Of a stretch of DNA of 64,000 nt, positions 48,301 through 60,751 are shown piece after piece. Position numbers and translations under genes: made by a program. Location of the stretch: positions 222,577 through 286,576 of the forward strand of contig CAJJDN010000016.1 of the NCBI GenBank assembly GCA_905182985.1. Reading direction: 5' to 3'. The notes below the pieces were generated by a model that was not told the origin of the DNA, searched no databases, and saw nothing but the letters and a program-made list of their open reading frames with translations. How positions within the stretch are numbered: the first letter of the stretch is position 1; every line of letters starts with the position of its first letter. The DNA comes from Paramecium sonneborni. Lineage: Eukaryota > Ciliophora > Oligohymenophorea > Peniculida > Parameciidae.

Positions 48301-48641
48301 CTATTACTCATTATTCCACCATAAAAATTATAAATTAATACATAAATAACAAAAAGAAAGGGTTCATTTTTTTTGAAAAATAGAAATCCTTCTACAATTT
48401 AATTAATTGTAGAAATTTTTAATATTCAAACAAATAACAAATCTTAAATAATTATCTTTGGCTACTATTTGCCACAAAAGAATTACAAAAATAAGATACT
48501 TATGTTTAATTATTCTTTTTTGTATTTTGAATTAACAATAAAATAAAAAAATCTCAATTCTTAATCAAGAGATGAGATTTTTAATATATAATTTAATACT
48601 ATTTAAATTATAGTTATATAAATATAACAATCACAGACTAA
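48301..48641. promoter_or_regulatory. divergent intergenic region with two inverted repeats
   Basis: Separates the starts of a minus-strand (48300) and a plus-strand (48642) gene, so it holds both promoters. It contains TTCTACAATT...AATTGTAGAA (10-bp arms, about 48390-48414). A stem-loop at 48547-48582 has 10-bp arms AAAAATCTCA / TGAGATTTTT and an inner TCTT/AAGA stem. Repeated at +1141 in the duplicate. Confidence 0.5.
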
Positions 48642-49189
48642 ATGAAAAAACAGGTTAAAAGTACTGATTTTGATGCTGTAATATAGAAACTCAATATTCA
48701 TTGCAAAACTAATATAGATGATTGTATTTATTTAAATTTTAGTTCTTATAGATTTAGATCCATTATAAAAAATAAAAAATTCCTCTCCCATGATTTTCGG
48801 TGATTATTGCAACTCTAATATGCCAATTCAATTATAACTATCTCCAATTGATACGAATCAAAAAAGTTATATATCATTACTATCGGACAATATTGAGTTT
48901 TCGGTTAAAGATAAAAAATAAGGCAATAACTCATATTAATCATTTGAGCAGCCTTAATTAAGAATTCCTGATAGCATTAAATGTTTTGTTTATAAAGAAA
49001 AAATAGTTAACGAAGAATAAAGTATTCTAAATAAAAGATTGAAAGAAATTAGACATATTTATGTGAAAAAGCTGGAATAGTTAGATGAATGTAAAAGTTA
49101 TTTAATAAAAAATAGAATATCTTCATTAAAGATTATAAATTTTAGAGTAATTTGAATAGCATTTGAGTTAGAAAAGCCCAAAGAAGATG
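48642..49189 (+). CDS. first (truncated) assembly copy of the 49783-50608 gene
   Basis: Starts MKKQVKSTDFDAVIQKLN exactly as the downstream copy and is cut by N at 49190. Probably the same gene seen twice. Confidence 0.6.
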
Positions 49190-49190
49190 N

Positions 49191-49441
49191 TAAGCTACTT
49201 GAGAATAAAAGATCTTTCTATAATTTTAATTAGATGGATCAAATATCTCATAAAAAGGTATATCATCTGGAACATCTTCAAGCACTTTATTTTTTATTAA
49301 ATATCCTTTGTCTCTTAATTCTTAATGTCTCTCTTTTTTTTTAAGTAAAGCCATTGATGTTGGTTCATAATCTGGTTTATCAAAAAAATTCATCTCCCAA
49401 CTTTAATAGGGATCAAAGAGTTTTATCCTATAGAAACTCAT
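49191..49441 (-). CDS. 5' fragment of the 47504-48300 gene (assembly copy)
   Basis: Repeats the first ~80 codons (MSFYRIKLFDPYQSW) of the gene at 48300 and ends at the N. Explained by the duplicated contig end. Confidence 0.6.
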
Positions 49442-49782
49442 CTATTACTCATTATTCCACCATAAAAATTATAAATTAATACATAAATAACAAAAAGAAA
49501 GGGTTCATTTTTTTTGAAAAATAGAAATCCTTCTACAATTTAATTAATTGTAGAAATTTTTAATATTCAAACAAATAACAAATCTTAAATAATTATCTTT
49601 GGCTACTATTTGCCACAAAAGAATTACAAAAATAAGATACTTATGTTTAATTATTCTTTTTTGTATTTTGAATTAACAATAAAATAAAAAAATCTCAATT
49701 CTTAATCAAGAGATGAGATTTTTAATATATAATTTAATACTATTTAAATTATAGTTATATAAATATAACAATCACAGACTAA

Positions 49783-50608
49783 ATGAAAAAACAGGTTAAA
49801 AGTACTGATTTTGATGCTGTAATATAGAAACTCAATATTCATTGCAAAACTAATATAGATGATTGTATTTATTTAAATTTTAGTTCTTATAGATTTAGAT
49901 CCATTATAAAAAATAAAAAATTCCTCTCCCATGATTTTCGGTGATTATTGCAACTCTAATATGCCAATTCAATTATAACTATCTCCAATTGATACGAATC
50001 AAAAAAGTTATATATCATTACTATCGGACAATATTGAGTTTTCGGTTAAAGATAAAAAATAAGGCAATAACTCATATTAATCATTTGAGCAGCCTTAATT
50101 AAGAATTCCTGATAGCATTAAATGTTTTGTTTATAAAGAAAAAATAGTTAACGAAGAATAAAGTATTCTAAATAAAAGATTGAAAGAAATTAGACATATT
50201 TATGTGAAAAAGCTGGAATAGTTAGATGAATGTAAAAGTTATTTAATAAAAAATAGAATATCTTCATTAAAGATTATAAATTTTAGAGTAATTTGAATAG
50301 CATTTGAGTTAGAAAAGCCCAAAGAAGATGAAGGAATAACCTTTGAAGAGTGCTTTAAAAAAGAAGGATTCAGCATGTTCTTCTCGTTATTACACTTAAA
50401 ATATAAATGATTCATAAGAAGATGATTGGAAGTTCATTCGTGATGCTCAAAATATTCTAAAGAAATAGAAATCATCATATGATGAAGAATTTATCACTCC
50501 ATCTAAAGTTAGATTTGTAAGATTATCATTTAATTCATTTAGTAGAAGAAATCAAAGAAATCTTAACTAAAAGATGATTCATTTTAAGTATTATAATTTA
50601 GAAATTGA
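49783..50608 (+). CDS. unknown protein with KVRF motif near C-terminus
   Basis: 251 residues after introns 49865-49883 (19 nt, the shortest here), 50288-50312 (25) and 50517-50542 (26). Splicing joins NIDDFLIDLDPLQK and removes four TGAs. Segments: an N-terminal acidic region, SSPMIFGDYCNSNMPIQL, a helical middle (KRLKEIRHIYVKKLEQLDE), a Ser/Asp stretch, and ITPSKVRFQKKSKKS, a PP1-docking-like RVxF. The tail is DDSFQVLQFRN. No known domain. Its stop is 28 bases before the next start. Confidence 0.75.
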
Positions 50609-50636
50609 TAAAGTAATCGTTTTATTATTTAATATA

Positions 50637-50888
50637 ATGAATATATTAAAAGTATTATTGCTTGTTTTTTTGATATTCACAGTAGTAACAGCCCAGTAAT
50701 TGAGAGGAAACAATGATTAAACTGATACATCATAAGAAGTGAAAAAATGTTCATGTGGATCAGGAAAAACTACAACAAGTGGATAAGGTTAGAACAAAGT
50801 TTCATTGCTTCAATATTAAGAGGCTTTAAAGAAGTTACGTGAAGGAATCTAAGAGGCTTCATCTGATTTTTAGGCAAAAGATATATGA
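50637..50888 (+). CDS. small secreted protein
   Basis: 83 residues starting with a strong signal peptide (MNILKVLLLVFLIFTVVTAQ). It has one CxC pair in a Gly/Ser/Thr-rich segment (CSCGSGKTTTSGQG) and a short helix (LLQYQEALKKLREGIQEAS). The N-terminal half of the mature part resembles trichocyst-protein propeptides in length and charge, so it could be a small granule protein or a truncated paralogue of the gene at 51778. Frame closes at TGA 50886-50888. Confidence 0.6.
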
Positions 50889-51234
50889 TTTCTATAGATA
50901 AAAAAGAAAATTATATTGACTATTATTTTAAAAAATATTTTATTTATGTTAAGGTTAATTAAAAGGAGATATTAAAATTTACAGAGTTTATAGAGTAAAT
51001 TTTGAATTGAATTTAAAAAGAAAGAATCATGTGTAGATTTCTATGAGGAATAATTATTAATAATGATTTCTAGTATAAATTTTGTGATTATGAAAGAAAG
51101 ATTGCAATATGTAGTTTATAGCTAAATAAATTAATAAATGAGTAATAAGTATGTTAAAGTATTGAGATTGAAAATGAGAGAGTATGATTTATGATAATTT
51201 ATGATATATGAAAACTACTAGATTATAAAAATAT
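50889..51234. other. intergenic spacer
   Basis: AT-rich, between the stops of two convergent genes. No element seen. Confidence 0.4.
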
Positions 51235-51564
51235 TCAGGTTGTCAATTTAATAAATGAAGGTAAACGTTTCCATTTGACTTCTGTGTCCTCTAAATTTTC
51301 ATTAACAACAAACTTGAAATTAGGAAAATAAGTGGAGTCGATGCTATATTAGATGAATATTTGATACATTTCAATTGCATTAAACTAATCTTGTAAACTA
51401 ATATTAATGAATAGATGATTTGGATGCAATAAATCAACGAGTTCATTAAAACTAATATTTTAAGGACGATTAGTCTTTGAAGAAGTAGATAAAAGTTTTT
51501 TCTTTTTGCTGATTTGTGCGTCTATTGATTGATTAGTTGACAGTGATCTCAATGAGTCACTCAT
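51235..51564 (-). CDS. small unknown protein
   Basis: Intronless, 109 residues (MSDSLRSLSTNQSIDAQISK). Ser/Thr/Lys-rich first third, then an ordered piece (NISFNELVDLLHPNHLFINI ... NFKFVVNENLEDTEVKWKRL). No signal or membrane segment. Family not recognised. Confidence 0.65.
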
Positions 51565-51777
51565 AATTAGCAGTTAGATATATAAAAATAAAATATTAAT
51601 ATAGTTTATAAACATAGTGTCATGATAAATTGATAATTTTTAGAGTTATAGAATAAAGTAAAGAATATAAGAATAGATAGAATTGATAAGTGTATTGTAT
51701 ATCTGCAAAGTGTTTATTAAAATGAATATAATTGTAATACCGTTTTTATTTAATATAATAAATAAAAGTTAAGGGAT

Positions 51778-52990
51778 ATGAACAAGATCATATTATTGAC
51801 AATGATAGGTTTAATGAGTGTATCAGCATTTGATATAGATTTCTCTTTGTTATTATAAGTACATAAAGAAATGATAAATTTATATAGACAGGTTCAGAAT
51901 CAAATGATGCAGTATAAGCAGTTTATGATTTATTGAATGATTTGAAAACAAGCAACATAGAAGCTTAAGGAGTTGCAGATGAAAAGAATATATCAGATGA
52001 AGAAATAGGTTAAGCTAGAATAGCTGCTTTATCAAAAGTGAATGAATTAAATTAAAAAGCTTGGGCCAGTGCCAAAGCAAGAAGAGAACAAATTGGAATT
52101 GAATATAGAGTAATAAAAATATCTATTTTAAAAGGAAGCTACAGATTATATAGCTTGGGCTACTTAAAGATTAGCTGATATTGATAGAAGATCAGTTGAA
52201 TTATAAGAATTAAGATGTTTTTCAAATGGATTATTTGTTAGAGCTATTAAATAACATAATGATGCTCTTGGAGTTATAAGAGTATTGAAAAATGATTTGA
52301 GTGGATATTTAACAGGATAACCTTCATCAATGGTTGAATTAAATGTCCAAAATGTTTCAGATAAATTAAAATAATACAGTCAATTATTTAATTAAGATGC
52401 CATGACTAAATTTACTTAATTAGCTGCAGAATAGGCATCAGGAAATGCAGAATTACATGCACTTGGATAAGATGAAGGATCATCATCATCTTCTAGATAA
52501 CCAGGAGATAATGTTGGATAACTTGTATATAATGCATTATCTGATCTTGAAGATTAATTAAGAACCTCACTTTCTAATCTAGAAGCAAATGAAATTTCTG
52601 CATATTATTAATTAGCTGATTGGCTTGCTGATACTGAATCTGAAGTTGCTCACCTTAATGATGAAATCTAAAGAAAAACATAATTATAAGATAAATTAGT
52701 TGTGGTATACTTATCTCATCTATATCTTTTTTTTAGTAAGAATAAGCTGCTCTTGCTGTCTAAGCTAAAGCTAACAGTGTTTTAAAGGATTCATAAAATG
52801 CTATCAATGCTGCAACTGCTTCATTATATGAATTAAGAGACTTATATGAAACTGAATTGAATAGAAGAAACGGTATTCATTCTCTTTTATTATTTTCATA
52901 GAGGAAAATGCTATCATTGATGAAGTCATTCACATTTTTAAATAATAAGTTCTAGAAATGGCTAATCAAACTTCATTTGGAAAGAAATGA
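51778..52990 (+). CDS. trichocyst matrix protein
   Basis: 365 residues after introns 51859-51887, 52110-52134 (AAG acceptor), 52705-52736 and 52873-52901. A signal peptide (MNKIILLTMIGLMSVSAFD) is followed by mostly alpha-helical, Ala/Gln/Glu/Leu-rich sequence. Helices such as NDAVQAVYDLLNDLKTSNIE and VYNALSDLEDQLRTSLSNLE occur in two similar halves. The C-terminus is typical of the family (NAIIDEVIHIFKQQVLEMA). These acidic proteins are processed from precursors, crystallise in the trichocyst core and expand with Ca2+ on exocytosis. TMP families in Paramecium are large, so the subfamily is not assigned. Confidence 0.88.
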
Positions 52991-53032
52991 GTTTTAGACT
53001 TATTTTTCACACAAACCAATTTAAAATTATAT

Positions 53033-53747
53033 TCAAACAATGTAGATATAATCAATACATTAAAATCTTTTATTCTGATGTATATAAGGAGTAATTTTCA
53101 TATCAGTCTCAATTTAATCTGTCCTCTTAGGCTAAGAATTATATCTTATATTTTTTGTTGTGGCATCCAATGTATGGAATTTATGTTGAGGATAATCCAT
53201 CAAAGTATTCTATATCTCACTACCTTATTCATATTTTCTATTTTTTTTAAATTGCTTAATTAATAATTCTCCCTAAAATGGATTTTCCTAACTTTATCTA
53301 TTTGTATTTTTATAATTTTCTATCATTTGCATATAGCCTACACATTTTGATCTTCTTATAGATTTTATTTAATTTCTTTTCTAACTATTACTACGATAAG
53401 TTCCACAAAATCTATTTCCTTAGTATTAATTATCTATTGTCTCTGTTAAATTATTTTATTTCTCAAAAGGATTATTATGAATGGTGGGTAATAAAGGCTA
53501 TATACTATTTATTTTTTCATCTTTTCTAACTACTTAAAACCTTAACATTTTCTCCAGCATAATCAAACAAAACAAATTTTTATTTTGTCTAATTAAAATA
53601 TTTATGCTGAACTGCTAATTTAAGTTTTTCTAAGAAAATATAAATAATTCTATAATTCTTATTCATTTCTTAAAACTTTCCAATTATATCTTAAAATATC
53701 CATAATAGATTTATTAAGCTATTAATTATTTTCGACTTCCATTACAT
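53033..53747 (-). CDS. unknown protein with one unresolved frame change
   Basis: Begins MQWKSKIINSLINLLWIFQD at 53747 and continues FVLFDYAGENVKVL. It then changes frame by one base near 53520 into RKDEKINSIQPLLPTIH, followed by a Asn/Gln/Lys-rich but diverse C-terminus (NRFCGTYRSNSQ; RRSKCVGYMQMIENY; YPQHKFHTLDATT) ending at TGA 53033-53035. No intron of normal size restores the frame, so an indel or an atypical intron is needed. It is convergent with the trichocyst gene (43 bases between stops). Confidence 0.55.
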
Positions 53748-53851
53748 ATTTGAATCTGAAAGGAAATAGGTCTTTATAAAATTGATTTAGATTAAAAAAA
53801 ATAGACATAAGTACTTAAAGTTGTTTATAAATATATTTATAATTATAAAAA

Positions 53852-56800
53852 ATGAAAGGATAATTAGATGATGAAGAGGAAAATGAAAATCTTATCGAGA
53901 CTGAATAGAAAGGGTTGGACTATTTTTTAACAAAGGTCAAGATAGTAATTTTTAAGGTTTTATTTGTGTTGGCAAAAGAAGAGAAAGCAGATGATTAAAT
54001 GATTTACTTTTATATTCTGACTTCTTTGGATTATGTTTAGATGCATTCATTTCCATTTAATAATAAAATACTTTATGTATGGAAAGCTGATTCATTTTTA
54101 ACAAATATTTTAAATTTTGTAAATGTGTTTTCAATTTCAACATATGTACCAAATTTATCATATTTTGCATTGTTAGTGTCAGTTTATGTTTGTTTGAGTG
54201 CAATATTGTTAATAATATTGAATATCATATACGTTTCATATTCATTTTCTTAGAATAAATTTAAATTTATGTGGCCTGTATATGTATTGAGGTAAGTGGC
54301 TTTTTATTTTGTGACAGTATTTTTTTTACCTATTACAGAAACTTTAACATCAATATTATAATGTTATAATGATCCAGTAACGAATGAATATGTAATATAT
54401 GGATATGATGAAATAAATGTATAATGTTGGTAAGGATGGCATATATTTCATGCATTAATAACATTATTATTTATGTTAATTTTTGTATTGATATGTGCAA
54501 TAGTAGCTTATGCATTTTTTGAACCTGGAATGACAAGTGGAAATAGAACAGCAAGATAAGATAGTAATGGAGAAGTAGCATTTATAATAAACAAAGTTAC
54601 ATGTTAAGTATTGTATTGTTTTTTAGGGAAAAATGAATCATGGGTTTTGATTTTAACAACATTTACATTATCTGCTTGGTTATTTAAAGAATATAATTTT
54701 GCAGATCCAATTTATGATTTTGAAGTAGGAAGATTTTACTCAATAATAAGTAGTTATTATTTTTGGGCAAATATAATGTTGGTGATTTGTAAAATATAGG
54801 AGAGCTCTGACTTTTCTGGAGGATTAATAGCTTGGGTAATAGGTCTTCCATTTATTGTATCTATAATGTTAACAACGAAGAAATCAAAAGTGGATACATT
54901 GGTCAGTGCTTAGAATAAATTTTAAAGTGGTGAGGATGTATGGATTCATATTAGATATGTTCTTTAATTAATATCTTAAGCTGATTCTGATCGTAATTCT
55001 TATATGTTATTAATTGGATACATTGAAAAACATAAGGAGACATGTAAATAGAATGATTGTTATTTTAAATAAAGAAGAAAAACTTAAAATTCAGAATAAT
55101 TAGATGATTTAAAAAGAGGATTAATAATTGAATTAGATAAAATGTTTAGATTAGGATTAAGAAAATTCTGGTCATCAGCATCTTTAAGAATATTTTATGC
55201 ATTATTTTTAATGGAAAGAAGAAATAATAAAAATGATGCTTATATTTAATTTAATTTAGTGTCTTAAAAAAGTAAACCAAAGTTTTTCTAATAGTTTATT
55301 ACTTATAGATATATGTAATTTAATTATTTTAATCTAGGAAGATCATTAAAGATAAAAGTGATGATGTTGTGGATGCAATAGCAAATTAAAATAATAAAAG
55401 TGAACTTTATTCAAAAATGAAAATGGCATCCTTATATTATAAAACTTTTTGGAATGAATTGAAAGAAGATCAACCAAATTTAGTTAGATTAATGCATATA
55501 GGTGCTATGATTACTAAAGTAAGTAATTAAGTAATGGAGAAACATTAAGAAATGAATAAAAAGAACTCTTTAGGTTTTGCTGATTTGAAAGCTCTAGCTA
55601 ATTTTTATTAATAAGTATTTAATGATTAATTTATGGGCCATATTTTGAAGAATTAATATAAATTAGCAAAATAATAATTATAAGTTAAAGTTGAAGATGA
55701 TGATTTAATTGAAAATAATATAGAGAAACATCCTATTCCATTTCTTTAAGTTTAAGCTAGAAAATCAGAAATTGGTAAAATAATTAATATTAATTCACTA
55801 TTCACAACATTTTTTGGTTATCAAAAAGAGGAACTTAGAGGTAAATCAATTAATATATTAATGCCAAAAGTATATGCAGAGTAACATGATAATTATTTAC
55901 TTGAATTTTTTGATAATATGTTGATAAATATGTAAAATGATGGAGATTATCCAAGAACTTATATTGATCAAGAACAATTATAATTTTATAAACATAGAAA
56001 TGGTTACATTATTCCATTCATATATAAAGTGAGTTTCAATATTGATTCATTATAATATTTAGTATGTTTTAAATGTGATCCTACATTCAAAGGATAAGCT
56101 GTCTTCATTATTGATTCTGAAACTACTATAATTGAAATGTCTTCAGGATCAATTCAATATTTTGATATAGAGTTGAGACATATTAAATAAATTGTAAATT
56201 TAAATTCTCTTCTACCAGACATTCTTAATTAAAATGGTAAATAAGTTTAATATCATAAAACTGGATAAAATAACATTGAAATTGTATATTATTTCCAATG
56301 TTCAGTTAAAGAAATAGAGATAACTTAAATTATTAATGAGAACTTGCTCTTAGAGTTATAAGCATCCAAAAAATTAATCAAATCAGGATATTGGCTTGTT
56401 AAATTAGAAAAAATTGATATCACTGATGTCTAAGGAGGTAGAAAAACATCAACATTTATTCATAATACTAGAAACTTGCTACCTAATCAAAGCAGATAGT
56501 CTATCTCAATTACATAGAGATAATCCATATCTATCACTTAGAAACTAATACCTACTAGAGCTAATTAAACAGTTTAATCATTAGATACATTAGCCTTAAG
56601 AATTGATACTAATTTTGAATATGATTAAAATTTGGTGTAGTTTTTGTAAGAACTATATACAGAATAACGATATGATGATTATAAAGATATTTTAAGTTAA
56701 TAAGAGGATCAATAAACATAAACCAAATTAGATTATGCTTCAGAAATCAGAGTAAGGAGATTATTTAATAATTAACTTCTCAATATCGATGAAGAAAAAG

Positions 56801-58715
56801 AAATATGGTTTCTAAAACAATTAGAAGAAGAAGAATAGGAGAATTCTATCTTCAGGAACAATATAAATTAAGATGATTATGATAATGATCATAAAATCAT
56901 TAGCAATATGTAATCTTAAATGAAGATAAGAAATGCATTATCTTAAAATCATAGACATAGTAAAATAAGTAAGTTCTGTATTTATGCTAATATTTGGATA
57001 GCTTTTATTGCGATTATTACTGCTTTGTAATATTACTTCTGCTCATTAAATTTCGAAGGTTTCACTTCATAAATTAAAGCTATTTACTAAATTAATAATG
57101 AGATAATAAATTTAAATCTTCTTATTTCAAGAACATTGGATTTATGTATGGATACCTAATTTAATTTTACTTAATTGCAATTTGACATCCAACAATCTGT
57201 GTAACTAATTATCAACTTTGATTAGGATCTTAATCAAGAATTTTATAGAGTTTATTTTGATTCTGAAATAATTAGCCTAAGAATGTATAAAAGATTACAT
57301 TAATATGAGGATATAAATTTATCATTAGAAAGTGCAATTCTTTTGATTACATCAGAGTGCTTAAATCTATCTATGAGTCATTAAAATATACCATTTTATA
57401 GTAATTCAATTTAAATAATACTTTACAATTATTTTAATTAGATACATAATCCATTAATTAAGATTTCTCAGGTTTTGTATGAAGATGTTAAGTCTTAAGT
57501 GTAATACCCTGATTTAAATTTATTGATATCTTTGTTAGTGTTGTTTATAGGAACTACAATCGGTATGATCAAATTTATAACACTAATGTTAGAAATAAAA
57601 ATAGATAGAGAGAATGTTATATTTCTATTTCTTGAGATTCCTTAAAATGATGCTTAAAATTTATCTAAAAAGGTTGATAAGTTTTTAAAGTTTTATAATG
57701 AAGATCTAAAGAAACTTAATAATTTTGATAATGATGAATCAAGTGATGAAGATGAAGAACAATAATTAATTGATTTATAACAACATATAGATGGTTAAGA
57801 TAAAATGAATTCGAAAGCAATTGAAGAAGATAATTAATATTAGCTATAATTAAAGAGAAGAAAGATAATATAAAAATATAGAAAAAGCAAACTAAAAGGC
57901 AATTAAGGAATAATTGTATAGTATGATAATAATATATTAGATTTCTTTTGATAGCTTTACTTACCTTAGTTTTTGCGGTATACAACATAATTAGTAGTGC
58001 TAATGAGAAATCATAAATACAATTCTTGTTGCCACAATTTTATTAAAGTTCGATTTAAATTGAAAATTATGGATACTATGTCAATTTATACAAATTATCA
58101 TCTTTAAATTCAGAATTTTAGATAAATAATATTTCTATTTAAACAATGATTGCACAAGATTTGACAATATTTACAGGGAATTAATTAAATCTATAGAATG
58201 TACTAATTTTAAGTTTATTTTAGTTTGCAAAAGATCTATTAAATTAATTACCAGACCTTAGAAACTTGTTTTTTTCAACTTATTATGGAGATGTTTGCTC
58301 CATAATTAATTAAGAAAATGACTCTAATTGTTATAAAATAATTGAAGGTAATCTTCAGTTAGGCATATATAATGTTGAATAATACTATTTATAGTATTTT
58401 AGAAATGAAACTCTACATGAAATAGAGTATAATGAGTAAATCTATGAGATTGATTAATCTTTGTTTAATTACATAAAGTAAGCTGTTTCTAAGATAACAG
58501 ACTTTGAATTAGATTTTATGACAAATCAGATGTCATCAACTCTAACCATTTAACTGATTTTAGTCATAATCTACATATTGATATTAGAATTAGTAGTCTC
58601 AGTTATATGGTATTTATTTTTACAGAAATTAAACATTCAAGTATAGTTAATAAAAATTATAATAGATCAACTTAAACATTTAGATGCTCAATATGATACC
58701 AATGAAAGTAGTTGA
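53852..58715 (+). CDS. TmcB-like PAS-domain multi-membrane protein
   Basis: 1,606 residues, introns 55315-55337 (23 nt) and 57921-57940 (20 nt). The N-terminal ~330 residues carry about six membrane helices (LSYFALLVSVYVCLSAILLI; LITLLFMLIFVLICAIVAYA). A conserved segment NSYMLLIGYIEKHKETC follows, then helical repeats and a PAS-like domain (LFTTFFGYQKEELRGKSINI ... KHRNGYIIPFIYKV). The long cytoplasmic region is Gln/Ser-rich. Four further membrane helices near the C-terminus (e.g. FCIYANIWIAFIAIITAL; LLISLLVLFIGTTIGMI) flank extracellular loops. This is the ciliate family often annotated as 'tiny macrocysts B-like'. It is probably a sensor, with ligand and output unknown. A paralogue begins at 61377. 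Confidence 0.8.
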
Positions 58716-58820
58716 GAACAATCGTAAAATCAGAACATTTATTAGATAATGTATCAAAAAGTTAGAGCTAGAGAACACTTGAATTTGTTAATTAAATTTA
58801 ATAAAATAATTTTATTATCT

Positions 58821-60677
58821 ATGTCTTACTATGTTCGATCGAAATTAATTCGTCCTTCAACAACTTCTAATCATGATAGACCATTAGATAATAGTTCAGT
58901 AAGAGAAAGTAGATTAGTGTATATTAAAATTTTAATATTATAGAAAGTAGAACACTACATTTAAAACTGGAAGAGAGAAAGAAAATTTATATGATGAGAA
59001 TATTAAATTGAAATCTTAATTGAATGAATAAACTTAGTTATTGCTTTAATCAAGATCAAAAGTATAGCAATTAGAAGTAAAGATTACAAATTTACATTAG
59101 AGAGAATTATAAAGATTTAAAAACTTAATTGAAGATTCTATTAAACCAGAGACATCTTAACAGAAAATATAAATAGAACGTTATGGCTTAATTATGAAAA
59201 TGAAAAACAAAATCAAATAGTTGATTCTAGAGTTATAAAGTAAGTCTAAAGAATTAATTAAATTAAAGAGAACAATGAGATTCACTAATTTTTAAGAATT
59301 AGAAGTAAATTATCTATTTCATAATCAATTAGATAGAATTAAAAAATTATATAGATGAAACCCTTAGATTGAGATCAAAGTTAGAATATAATGAATAAAT
59401 GATTGCTGTTTAATCATCAGCTGAACCTTTGGAAAAGTAAATTTTGCATTTAGAAAAAACAATCAAAATACTCTAGAAAGATAATCAAGAATATAATTCA
59501 AAACAATTAAATAATGATTTTATCACTTCTAAATTATAAGTATAAACCTATAATCAAAGTAGATTCAATTAGAAGAAACTTTGAAATAAAATGAGAAATA
59601 ATTTAAGGAAATTATAAATTTTGAATAAATGGTCAAAGAATTGAATGAATATAATAGATAATGCAATGATCTCATTTCATAATTATAACTTTAAATTAAA
59701 GCTTAGATGTAGAGTCACTAAAATACAACATAAGAAGAACTATTAAAAATTTAATCTTCATATGAATAGTTATAAATTAAATATTCTTAAGAGATTGAGT
59801 ATTTAATTAATCATAATATATATTAGTACTAAAGGCTAAGAAATTCGATCATTAAAAACTGAAATATAGAGGTTGAATTTACATATATAGGATATGGAAA
59901 AGATTATAGAAATTTAAGAAGATAAGATCAGAGAAATAGAATATTCAGTTTACTCTCCAGTTGCTAAAGTAGGATAAATTGAATCTCCTTTATAAAATGG
60001 ATTTAAAATTATGTAAATAGAAATGAAATAGTAAATAATAAATAAAAAATTACCTCGAGTTTAATTTACTGATATTCGAGAAATTTGTATGAAGGTTAGG
60101 TTAAATCTAGTTAGAAATAGAGTGTAATATTAAGAAATAGAGGATTACTTTAATGAATAAGAAGAATTGAGCATTCATTAATTGAAAAATATTTTGCATA
60201 AGTACGAATTATAAAATAATAATAAGACCCCCTTTTGAAATTTAAGATCATCAATAAATTAAACTTTTCAGTAGATATTTAGTCGAAGATAATTCTGAGG
60301 ATTATGTGATTTATGATTAAGATAGAAAAAATAAAACATCAATAATAAAATCAGTTATGAAAAAGATAGTTGGAAAATATGAAATACTATCAAATGAATA
60401 AGAGTTATCAATTTTATAATCTATTTAATAAGTTAAAATTTGATCTTTATGATAGAAATTAAATCCTACATTAATAGAAACTATTTAAATGATGTTAACA
60501 AAAAAGAAAAATCTATTACCAGGTACATGTGAATAGAGTGATTTGGATTAAGCATTAAAATTTCATGAAATTCAATTAAATCATCAGGAATAGGAGAGAT
60601 TTAATTTAATTAGTTTTGAGATTTCAAATTCATTAGATATTGTAAATTATGATAGATTACTTACTTATTTTAAATGA
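58821..60677 (+). CDS. coiled-coil protein with EF-hand-like C-terminus
   Basis: 567 residues after six introns (58919-58943, 59305-59332, 59540-59562, 59799-59826, 60202-60226 with AAG acceptor, 60432-60455). Start chosen at 58821 (MSYYVRSKLIRPSTTSNHD); an in-frame ATG 72 bases upstream is possible. Residues ~45-390 are coiled coil (ENLYDENIKLKSQLNEQTQ; LEETLKQNEKQFKEIINFE). The last ~180 residues are globular and resemble paired EF-hand helices with degenerate loops (LPRVQFTDIREICMKVRLNL; LFSRYLVEDNSEDYVIYDQD). This is an architecture common in ciliary calcium-modulated scaffolds, but the family is not identified. Confidence 0.8.
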
Positions 60678-60751
60678 AAAAAAATTCTTTATATTTATAT
60701 ATTTAGATAAAAGTGGAATAAAATTGAATAAATTTTATTTCTATTTATTAA

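Larger units (their letters stand above)
48050..50330. repeat. exact 1140-bp direct duplication around a single N (assembly join)
   Basis: 48050-49189 and 49191-50330 read the same, with only N at 49190 between them. Copy 1 ends mid-gene and copy 2 starts mid-gene, the signature of an unmerged contig overlap. Same structure as the join at 40380. Confidence 0.9.

Noticed and set aside
58749..58943. Upstream in-frame ATG at 58749 as the start of the coiled-coil protein
   Set aside because: It would add a Leu/Ile/Lys stretch only 33 bases from the previous stop. The ATG at 58821 begins the compositionally distinct coding region, but the longer form is not excluded.
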